Source of the DNA: Verrucomicrobia bacterium 12-59-8
Lineage (GTDB): Bacteria; Verrucomicrobiota; Verrucomicrobiae; Verrucomicrobiales; Verrucomicrobiaceae
Reading direction: 5' to 3'
Length of the DNA: 7,468 bases
Assembly: GCA_002279765.1 (NCBI GenBank)
Contig: NCCR01000372.1
Location: 1-7,468 of the forward strand
Below, in pieces: positions 1 through 5,581 of this stretch. How positions within the stretch are numbered: position 1 is the first letter of the stretch; the number at the start of each line of letters is the position of its first letter. Below the pieces are notes generated by a model. That model had not been told where the DNA came from and ran no database searches. It saw only the letters and a program-made list of their open reading frames with translations. The translations under genes were made by a program, and so were the position numbers.

Positions 1-1466
1 CTGACACTGACCTTCAGGCCGACAACCTTCGCCGTGCGGCGATCGACAAGTCGGTGAGGGGCCCTGTGCTCTTCCTTTTCACCAACGGAGCCTTCTGGCT
101 CATGCTTTCCACGCTGCTCGGCGTACTCGCCGCGATCAAGCTGGTGGAGCCTGAGTTCCTCGGAGACTCCCAGTTCTTCACCTACGGACGCCTGCAGCCT
201 GCGCACATCAATGCGCTGGTCTATGGCTGGGGAGTCCAGGCCGCGCTCGGCGTGATGCTGTGGATCATGGCGCGCCGTTCCGGCCAGGAACTGAAGGGTG
301 GCAAAAGCCTCCTCATCACCGCTGGCGTGTTTTGGAACATCACCATCACCTTCGGTATTCTCGCCGTTCTCATGGGCAAGAGCACCTCGATCGAGTGGCT
401 GGAGATGCCGAAGTTTGTCTGGCCGGTGCTGCTGGCCTGCTTCCTCTGCTACGCCTGGCCGATCGCCCGCATGTTTGGCCGCGCTGTGCGTCCTGAAGGT
501 TTCATGGTCAGCACGTGGTACATCCTCGGCGCCTGCTTCTGGTTCCCGTGGATCTTCATCACCGCCAACGTGGCGCTGCACTGCCTGCCGGGCCTGGGTG
601 CCATCGGTGCCGGCATTGACGCCTGGTATATCCACGGTGTGATCCTGCTGTTCTTCGTCCCCGTCGGTGTCGGCGCGGCTTATTACTTCATTCCCAAGAT
701 CACCGGACAGCCCATCGCCTCGGCGCAGCTCGCTTCCGCCGGATTCTGGACCCTCGCCATCCTCGGTGGCTGGACGGGAATGCAGAAATACATGGGCGGC
801 CCGCTGCCAGCCTGGATGTCTTCCGTCGGTGCCTGCGCCGGTGTGCTGCTGCTCATCCCGGTGGGTCTCGTCGGTCTCAATCATCACCTCACCACGCTCG
901 GCAAGCACAGCGCTGTCGCCGCCAGCCCCACCCTTCGGTTCATCTTCTTCGGAGCGATGTTCTATCCGGTGTCCGGCCTGGTGCTCGCCCTGAATTCGGC
1001 CTTCTGGACCGGTGCGAACCTGCAGTTTACCCAGTCCTGGTATGCCTTCCAGGTGGTCGGCGTGTACGGCTTCTTCAGCATGTGCGTGTTCGGTGCCGTT
1101 TACTACATCGTGCCACGTCTCACCGGTTGTGAATGGCTCAGCGTCCGGCTGATCCGCAATCACTTCTGGTTCTCCGTGTATGGTGTCGGCACCATCGTCA
1201 TCATGAGCCTCGTGGCCGGCTGGCAGCAGGGCGTGGATCTGAACGAGCCCGAGCATTGGGACCAGACCTTCATGAATCACGTCGTCAATTCCCGCCCCTA
1301 CGTCGTCTCACGTGCGGTGGCCTGGGCGCTCATCAGCTTCTCGAACTTCATGTTCCTTCTTCACCTCCTGCTCATGGTCGCAGGCCTGGGTCGCCGCAGT
1401 TCGGCACCTACGCTGCTTGAACACGCCCATGACGATCACGCTCTTCCCCACGAAGCCCACGCATGA
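1..1466 (+). CDS. ccoN: cbb3-type oxidase subunit I-like (CcoN-like) membrane protein, 5'-truncated
   Basis: Polytopic inner-membrane protein of the haem-copper oxidase subunit I fold, with about 12 hydrophobic segments. The frame is open from nt 3 to the TGA at 1464-1466 (487 visible residues). The residues before the GTG at nt 54 (ending AAIDKS before VRGPVLFLF) look like the normal family N-terminus, so that GTG is internal and the true start lies just outside the window. Family hallmarks are RLQPAHINALVYGW (haem b histidine, nt 204-206), WYIHG (CuB-type histidine, nt 633-635), YYFIPK and GAVYYIVPRL. Aligned from memory to CcoN, the His-His pair of the CuB site reads Gln-Lys (nt 783-788) and the His-x-His that binds both haems reads Phe-Gln-Val (nt 1047-1055). 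The cross-linked Tyr reads Gly. It is therefore unlikely to reduce oxygen and is more plausibly a structural or electron-transfer partner of the downstream cytochromes and CoxA. The C-terminus is His-rich. The next gene overlaps by 4 nt (ATGA). Family call is strong; the non-catalytic role is inferred. Confidence 0.9.
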   Translation, partial: DTDLQADNLRRAAIDKSVRGPVLFLFTNGAFWLMLSTLLGVLAAIKLVEPEFLGDSQFFTYGRLQPAHINALVYGWGVQAALGVMLWIMARRSGQELKGGKSLLITAGVFWNITITFGILAVLMGKSTSIEWLEMPKFVWPVLLACFLCYAWPIARMFGRAVRPEGFMVSTWYILGACFWFPWIFITANVALHCLPGLGAIGAGIDAWYIHGVILLFFVPVGVGAAYYFIPKITGQPIASAQLASAGFWTLAILGGWTGMQKYMGGPLPAWMSSVGACAGVLLLIPVGLVGLNHHLTTLGKHSAVAASPTLRFIFFGAMFYPVSGLVLALNSAFWTGANLQFTQSWYAFQVVGVYGFFSMCVFGAVYYIVPRLTGCEWLSVRLIRNHFWFSVYGVGTIVIMSLVAGWQQGVDLNEPEHWDQTFMNHVVNSRPYVVSRAVAWALISFSNFMFLLHLLLMVAGLGRRSSAPTLLEHAHDDHALPHEAHA

Positions 1467-2122
1467 CGAACTTCCGCACATTTATTCGGCTGCCTTGGCT
1501 GTGCCTCATCGTCCTTCCGGCGATGAAGTACCAGCAGCTCACTCCTGTCGCTTATGACAAGGACAAGGACGGCGTCGAAGGCTTCTTCCCGCCTGCCCCC
1601 ATCAACGGCCAGGGCCAGCTCGTTTACATCCGCGAAGGCTGCAATCAATGCCACACGCAGATGATTCGTCCGGTTCAGCTCGGCCTTGATGGCTGGTACA
1701 AAGGCTGGGGCCAGGATCAGGAAGCCCGCCCTGCGGTGCCTGCGCGCCCCAATGTGCTGCGTGACTACCTTGGTGAAAAGTACGCCCTGCTCGGCATTCA
1801 GCGTGTCGGCCCGGACCTCGCCAACTATGGCTGGCGCGCCCCTTCGGCTGCGGCACTGCATCTCCATCTCTACGCACCCCGCGCGGTGCATGACTGGAGC
1901 ACGATGCCTGCCTACAAGCACCTCTACAAGCTGCAGAAAATCCAAGGCCCTGCTTCGGAGCGCGCTGTGAAGCTGCCAAAGAAATACGCCGTGGAAGCCG
2001 GTTATGAAGTCGTCCCGACGCCTGAAGCCGACCGCCTCGTCGAATACCTCCTCTCTCTGAAAAAGGATTATCCCGTTCCCGGACAGAGCGCAGCCGTTGC
2101 TGCCGCTCCTGCCAAAAAGTAG
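1463..2122 (+). CDS. ccoO: CcoO-like membrane-anchored monohaem cytochrome c (cbb3-type subunit II)
   Basis: A 219-residue cytochrome c of the CcoO/FixO family, which passes electrons on the outer face of the inner membrane. One N-terminal membrane anchor lies at about residues 7-21. The haem c site is C60-x-x-C63-H64 inside the family signature REGCNQCHTQMIRP. RVGPDLANYGWR (about 114-125) and WSTMPAY (145-151) follow, with M148 the likely sixth haem ligand. Only one haem site is present, as expected for CcoO, and the length is within the usual range. The tail after residue 205 is Ala/Pro/Lys-rich. The ATG at 1463 overlaps the stop of the CcoN-like gene by 4 nt, which suggests translational coupling, and no Shine-Dalgarno motif precedes it. 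The pairing with the CcoN-like protein is typical of cbb3 modules. No CcoP follows; instead a separate monohaem cytochrome does. Family assignment is secure. Its electron acceptor, CoxA or the CcoN-like protein, is inferred only. Confidence 0.93.
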   Translation: MTNFRTFIRLPWLCLIVLPAMKYQQLTPVAYDKDKDGVEGFFPPAPINGQGQLVYIREGCNQCHTQMIRPVQLGLDGWYKGWGQDQEARPAVPARPNVLRDYLGEKYALLGIQRVGPDLANYGWRAPSAAALHLHLYAPRAVHDWSTMPAYKHLYKLQKIQGPASERAVKLPKKYAVEAGYEVVPTPEADRLVEYLLSLKKDYPVPGQSAAVAAAPAKK

Positions 2123-2146
2123 CCCCTCTCGCGACCCGCACGCCCC

Positions 2147-2878
2147 ATGAGCGCACCCGCCCATCCAGACAGCACCGATCTTGACCGCCTTCACTCCGCC
2201 GTGAAGCGCGAGAAAGTCGATCTCGCTCCCGAAAGCCAGCCCGCACCCTTGTGGGCGATGTTCTTGCTCATGTTCGTCGCCATCGTGGCCGGCGGCCAGC
2301 TTGGCCCGATGACCGGTGGCTGGAGCTTCAATGTCAGCAATCCCTTTGCCACAGGCAGTGGCGGTGACCCGCGCCCAGGTGGCGCAGGTGCAGGCGATGC
2401 TCTTGACCCCTTTGCACTGGCCATGAAAAAAGGCGGCAGCGGTTATGCCGTTTGCGGCGGCTGCCATCAGGGCAACGGCGGTGGTCTTCCCGGCCAGTTC
2501 CCGCCTCTGGCCAAGTCTGAGTATGTGACCGGTGGCACGGAGCGTCTGATCCGCATCGTTCAGCACGGCCTCACCGGCCCTGTCACGGTCAACGGCCAGG
2601 GCTTCAACACCCCCGGTGGCATGCAGCCTTTCGGTGCGACCATGTCCTCCCAAGACCTCGCCAACGTGCTGACTTTCGTGCGTAATTCCTGGGGCAATGA
2701 AGGCACCATGATCACCAAGGAAATGGTGCAGAAAGTGCGTGATGAAGAAAAGCGTGCCGCCCAGTGGACCGTCGCTGAACTGGAACCTTTCGCCAAGAAA
2801 GACGTTCCCGGCCCCATCCCTGCTGGTCCAGGTGCGACCGCAGCCCCAGCCGCCGCCGCTGCTCCTGCCGCCAAGTAA
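2147..2878 (+). CDS. membrane-anchored monohaem cytochrome c
   Basis: A 243-residue class I cytochrome c, probably an electron carrier on the periplasmic side within this oxidase complex. Residues 1-33 are polar and probably cytoplasmic. One membrane segment spans about 35-51. A Gly-rich linker (about 70-84) leads to a cytochrome c domain at about 88-182. Haem attachment is C103-G-G-C-H107, followed by the usual GGGLPGQFPPLA stretch. MQPFG (M159 onwards) gives the likely distal Met, and VLTFVRNSWGN is the classic closing helix. The last 20 or so residues are almost only Ala, Pro and Gly, ending in Lys, like the tail of the preceding CcoO-like protein. It starts 24 nt after ccoO without a Shine-Dalgarno motif. 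Its place beside ccoO suggests it substitutes for CcoP or for a CuA/cytochrome c donor, but this is inferred. Confidence 0.92.
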   Translation: MSAPAHPDSTDLDRLHSAVKREKVDLAPESQPAPLWAMFLLMFVAIVAGGQLGPMTGGWSFNVSNPFATGSGGDPRPGGAGAGDALDPFALAMKKGGSGYAVCGGCHQGNGGGLPGQFPPLAKSEYVTGGTERLIRIVQHGLTGPVTVNGQGFNTPGGMQPFGATMSSQDLANVLTFVRNSWGNEGTMITKEMVQKVRDEEKRAAQWTVAELEPFAKKDVPGPIPAGPGATAAPAAAAAPAAK

Positions 2879-2889
2879 TTTTAACCACA

Positions 2890-3693
2890 ATGACCCGTGT
2901 GAAGCAAACCGTCTCCCGCCAGGCACCTTGGGCTGCCTTCGGAGCCGTTATGCTGATCGCCAACGTGAGCTGCGGCAAGATGCCTGAGGCCGCTGCCGAG
3001 GTGAAGCTTTCGCCCGCGGTCGAGATCGCTGAAACGCCGAGCATCACGGGCAAAGTAACCCTCAAAGGTGCGGATGCGGCGAAGCTGAAGAAGGTCGTCG
3101 ATGTCGGTGGCAATCCGTTCTGCACCGGCCATGGCGACATCATTGATCCCACCTGGCGGGTCGGCGCCGACGGCGCTCTCGCTGATGCCGTGATCACCGT
3201 GAAAGGCAGCCAGCGTGCCAGCAATGTTTCCAGCGCCCCGATGATGGATCAAACGCAGTGCGCATTTGTGCCGCACACACTGGCGATCCAGGCAGGCCAG
3301 AATGTCCGTTTTCACAACAGCGACCTCACGTTTCACAACATCCGTGTGGCCCGCTACGAAGCCCAGGGCAAAGCAGCCAACATCGACAATTTCGGGCAGC
3401 CCTCCAAGGGCGACGAAAATGTGAAGGCATTCAATGCACCGGGCATCTACCGCCTTGAATGCGACGTACACCGTTGGATGAACGCCTGGGTGTTTGTGCA
3501 TGATGGCGCACACGCCGCAGTTTCTGCCGCAGACGGTCATTTCTCCATCTCCCGTGCCCTCGCTGATGGCGACTATGTCGTCGAAGCCTGGCACCCGCAA
3601 TTTTCGCACAGCATCACCCAAACCGTCACGGTCCGTGGCGGCAAGGCGAACGTTGATTTCAACTTTGACTTCGCGAACGCCCACCCCCTTTGA
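2890..3693 (+). CDS. exported cupredoxin-like (type 1 copper) protein with C-terminal beta domain
   Basis: A 267-residue protein resembling the plastocyanin-like / carboxypeptidase-regulatory-like proteins found beside respiratory clusters. The N-terminus is a signal sequence or anchor (hydrophobic about 12-27). A Cys at 28 sits in a poor lipobox (NVSC), so lipidation is uncertain. A cupredoxin domain covers about 125-205: PHTLAIQAGQNVRFHNSD, then H149 in TFHN and C191-D-V-H194-R-W-M197. The Cys-x2-His-x2-Met spacing is that of amicyanin-type blue copper sites, giving a full ligand set H149/C191/H194/M197. A short beta domain follows (about 208-262; DGHFSIS, GDYVVEAWHP) of the carboxypeptidase-regulatory type. 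Further cysteines at 78 and 124 could form a disulfide. It lies between the cytochromes and coxA, where a CuA subunit II might be expected, so it may carry electrons or deliver copper; neither role is shown by the sequence. The stop overlaps a possible TTG start of coxA at 3690. Confidence 0.85.
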   Translation: MTRVKQTVSRQAPWAAFGAVMLIANVSCGKMPEAAAEVKLSPAVEIAETPSITGKVTLKGADAAKLKKVVDVGGNPFCTGHGDIIDPTWRVGADGALADAVITVKGSQRASNVSSAPMMDQTQCAFVPHTLAIQAGQNVRFHNSDLTFHNIRVARYEAQGKAANIDNFGQPSKGDENVKAFNAPGIYRLECDVHRWMNAWVFVHDGAHAAVSAADGHFSISRALADGDYVVEAWHPQFSHSITQTVTVRGGKANVDFNFDFANAHPL

Positions 3694-3713
3694 CCCCTTC
3701 TGACCCCCAGCCT

Positions 3714-4565
3714 ATGAGCGCCGCAGCCACCACTCACGATCACGCCCACGATCATTCGCATGACGACCATGCGCACGGGCACCACGAACAAAGCTTCATC
3801 TGGAAGTACCTCTTCTCCAGCGATCACAAGACCATCGGTATTCAGTACGGCATCACCGGCCTGCTGTTCCTGCTGTTCGGCTTCTTTCTCATGCTGCTCA
3901 TGCGCTGGAGCATCGCCTATCCGGGCGTGCCAGTGCCGGCGCTCGATCTGATCCGTTCCATTCCTGGAATCAGCGGTCTCTTTGACAGCATGTTCGGCCG
4001 CTGGCTGAACGCGGACGGTTCCCTGAACGGTGAGCTCTACAACATGCTCGGCGCCATGCACGGCACCATCATGGTGTTCTTCGGCATCGTGCCCCTGGGT
4101 TTCGCCGCCTTTGGCAATTTCGTCATGCCGCTCCAGATCGGCACCATCGACATGGCCTTCCCGCGCCTGAACATGGCCAGCTACTGGCTCTTCTTCATCA
4201 GTTGCGTGCTGATGATGACCAGCTTCTTCGTCGGCACCGGCCCGGTGCAGACCGGCTGGACGATGTACTCGCCGCTCGCCTCCACCGCGAACATTGGTGT
4301 GACGAGTGTCTGGGGCCACGGCCATACCTGGTGGCTCACCGCGATGGTGTTCAACATCTCCGCCTCCCTCCTCGGCTCGGTCAATTTCATCGCCACCCTC
4401 ATCAATCTTCGCACCAAGGGCATGTCCTGGATGAAGATGCCCTTCTTCTGCTGGGCGATGTTTGTGATCGGCTTCCTGCTCCTGCTGGCCTTCCCTCCGC
4501 TCGAAGTGGCCTCCATCTTGCAGCTCTCCGACCGTGTGTTCGGTTCCTCGCCTTCGCCATTCTGA
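3714..4565 (+). CDS. coxA: CoxA N-terminal fragment (helices I-V)
   Basis: Open part of the broken subunit I, 283 residues. The ATG at 3714 is chosen over an in-frame TTG at 3690 that overlaps the upstream stop; the extra eight residues add nothing recognisable. Residues 8-24 hold nine histidines (HDHAHDHSH and onward), an unusual cytoplasmic tail. Family sequence starts at FIWKYLFSSDHKTIGIQY (28-45). Helix II has NMLGAMHG with H116 (nt 4059-4061), the low-spin haem a ligand, then GNFVMPLQIGTIDMAFPRLN. Helices III-V follow. The final residues SPSPF after FGSS are out of frame with the family. On its own this fragment carries one haem ligand and no CuB site, so it would be non-functional. Confidence 0.8.
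   Translation: MSAAATTHDHAHDHSHDDHAHGHHEQSFIWKYLFSSDHKTIGIQYGITGLLFLLFGFFLMLLMRWSIAYPGVPVPALDLIRSIPGISGLFDSMFGRWLNADGSLNGELYNMLGAMHGTIMVFFGIVPLGFAAFGNFVMPLQIGTIDMAFPRLNMASYWLFFISCVLMMTSFFVGTGPVQTGWTMYSPLASTANIGVTSVWGHGHTWWLTAMVFNISASLLGSVNFIATLINLRTKGMSWMKMPFFCWAMFVIGFLLLLAFPPLEVASILQLSDRVFGSSPSPF
3735..3785 (+). repeat. histidine-rich N-terminal segment of CoxA
   Basis: Seventeen codons (residues 8-24 from ATG 3714) encode nine histidines, mostly as His-x-His with Asp and Ala between. Subunit I begins on the cytoplasmic side, so this tail should lie there. A metal-binding tail is possible, but not established. Confidence 0.8.
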
Positions 4566-4603
4566 CCGAAGTCATTCCCTGCAATGCCCGCCGTCCGCTG
4601 TGA
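4545..4603 (+). other. deletion junction and in-frame stop within coxA
   Basis: The homologous reading frame changes at nt 4545-4552: the last family-like codon in the first frame is the Ser at 4548-4550, and the first in the second frame is the Ala at 4550-4552, with a shared G. From frame arithmetic the lost length should be 3k+1 nt. Fifty nt further, TGA (4601-4603) stands where relatives have an aromatic residue before GYKSMVY; a single G-to-A change from TGG (Trp) would explain it. Two lesions this close in an otherwise clean gene are notable. Confidence 0.8.
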
Positions 4604-4615
4604 GGATACAAGTCC

Positions 4616-5545
4616 ATGGTGTACTCCGTGCTCACGCTCGGCTTCCTCAGCTTCCTGGTCTGGGCGCATCACATGTACCTGACCGGCATGGGCACCATGA
4701 TGTCCACCTACTTCCAGATCACCACGGTGCTCATCTCGGTGCCCTCGGTGGTGCTGCTCACCTGCTTGATGGTATCGCTCTGGGGCGGCTCCATCCGCTT
4801 CAACACGCAGATGCTCTTTGCCTCCGCCTTCCTGCCCATGTTCGGCATCGGGGGTCTCACGGGTCTGCCGCTGGCCTTCTCCTTCATCGATCTTGCGCTG
4901 CATGACACCTACTACGTGATCGGCCACTTCCATTACGTTGTCGCCCCAGGGACGATCTTCGCTCTCTTCGCCGGTATCTATCACTGGTTCCCGAAAGTCA
5001 CCGGTCGTTTCATGAACGACAAGCTCGGCAAGCTGCACTTCTGGCCTTCGCTCCTCGGCATGAATCTCGTTTTTGCCCCGATGTTCGTCCAGGGCTTGGC
5101 CGGCTTCCATCGCCGCTGGTATGATGGCGGCAAGTACTTCGAGAACACCAGCGGCATGACGCATTGGACGACGACGCTGACGCACAAGGTCGGCGCCTTC
5201 TTCGGCCTCGACATCCCGGACAACATGCTGTCCCTCAACATCGTCATGTCCGTCGGCGCCTTCATCCTCGCGCTGGGCCAGGTGCCCTTCATCATCAACT
5301 TTTGGTACAGCATCAAAGGCGGCAAAAAAGTCACCAGCGACAATCCCTGGGACGCCACCACCCTCGACTGGGCCACACCGACGCCGCCTCCGCATGGCAA
5401 CTTCCTGTTTGACCCGGTCGCCCATCGTGGCCCCTATGAGTACAGCGTTCCCGGTCACGGCAGCGACTTCTACCCACAGTGGGAATCCGAACCCGGCAAA
5501 CCCGATCTCAAAGCCGTCGCTGAACACGCACCGGCGCACCACTAA
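4616..5545 (+). CDS. coxA: CoxA C-terminal fragment (helices VII-XII)
   Basis: Second open part of subunit I, 309 residues if begun at the ATG at 4616. That Met is an internal residue of the family motif GYKSMVYSV, so it is not a natural start; homology extends upstream to the TGA at 4601-4603. It holds VWAHHMY (CuB ligands H18-H19, nt 4667-4672), WGGSIRF, FGIGGLTGLPLA, then HDTYYVIGHFHYV with H104 (haem a3) and H106 (haem a), and YDGGKYF. The end carries the family tail NPWDATTLDWATPTPPPHGNF and GPYEYS. At the position of the K-channel lysine (28 residues after the second CuB His) it has Leu47. The C-terminus EHAPAHH is weakly His-rich. coxC begins 36 nt later. Confidence 0.8.
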   Translation: MVYSVLTLGFLSFLVWAHHMYLTGMGTMMSTYFQITTVLISVPSVVLLTCLMVSLWGGSIRFNTQMLFASAFLPMFGIGGLTGLPLAFSFIDLALHDTYYVIGHFHYVVAPGTIFALFAGIYHWFPKVTGRFMNDKLGKLHFWPSLLGMNLVFAPMFVQGLAGFHRRWYDGGKYFENTSGMTHWTTTLTHKVGAFFGLDIPDNMLSLNIVMSVGAFILALGQVPFIINFWYSIKGGKKVTSDNPWDATTLDWATPTPPPHGNFLFDPVAHRGPYEYSVPGHGSDFYPQWESEPGKPDLKAVAEHAPAHH

Positions 5546-5581
5546 AACGCGAACTACGAACCGCGCACCGCGACTACTTCA

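Larger units (their letters stand above)
3714..5545 (+). pseudogene. coxA: aa3/caa3-type cytochrome c oxidase subunit I, disrupted by internal deletion, frameshift and stop
   Basis: Catalytic subunit of the oxygen-reducing, proton-pumping oxidase, here not readable as one frame. The first part (ATG 3714 to stop 4563-4565) covers helices I-V with the haem a ligand H116. The last part (nt 4604-5545) covers helices VII-XII with the CuB pair HHM and HDTYYVIGHFHYV. Between them, frame 1 of the gene ends its homology at FGSS (nt 4539-4550). Homology resumes in another frame at AFAILTEVIPCNARRPL (nt 4550-4600), is stopped by TGA at 4601-4603, and continues as GYKSMVYSV. The family normally has some 30-45 residues between FGSS and AFAIL, including GHPEVY. 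The missing block thus holds a CuB His, the cross-linked Tyr and the channel Glu. A product without it could not be an active oxidase. Whether the lesion is biological or an assembly fault cannot be told here; neighbours are intact, which leans toward error or a recent event. Confidence 0.85.

Noticed and set aside
54..56. GTG as start of the CcoN-like gene
   Set aside because: The frame is open upstream to nt 3 and the residues there resemble the family N-terminus; the true start is outside the window.
882..887. His-His pair in the CcoN-like protein as the CuB ligands
   Set aside because: It lies in LNHHLTT, more than 30 residues after the aligned CuB position and near a helix end, matching the INGMMT part of CcoN instead.
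1436..2926. Long reverse-strand open frame of 496 codons
   Set aside because: It covers ccoO and the cytochrome c gene, both with clear haem motifs; a codon-bias shadow typical of GC-rich DNA, with no recognisable domain.
3690..3692. TTG as start of coxA, overlapping the upstream stop
   Set aside because: In frame but a rare start codon; the ATG at 3714 is better and the extra residues match nothing. Not fully excluded.
4545..4552. Programmed frameshift in coxA
   Set aside because: No slippery run is present, and a shift would not restore the missing HPEVY block, so it could not give a working enzyme.
4601..4603. TGA read as tryptophan or selenocysteine (recoding)
   Set aside because: TGG is the Trp codon throughout the window and TGA ends two genes here; the adjacent frameshift deletion would remain unexplained. 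A selenocysteine has no reason at this site.
4181..5542. Long reverse-strand open frame of 453 codons across the broken coxA
   Set aside because: Antisense shadow: rich in His, Glu and Arg with no domain, while the forward strand shows clear CoxA motifs.
5546..5581. Possible repeat or terminator between coxA and coxC
   Set aside because: GCGAACTAC and GCGACTAC are similar but short; there is no GC-rich hairpin followed by a T run.
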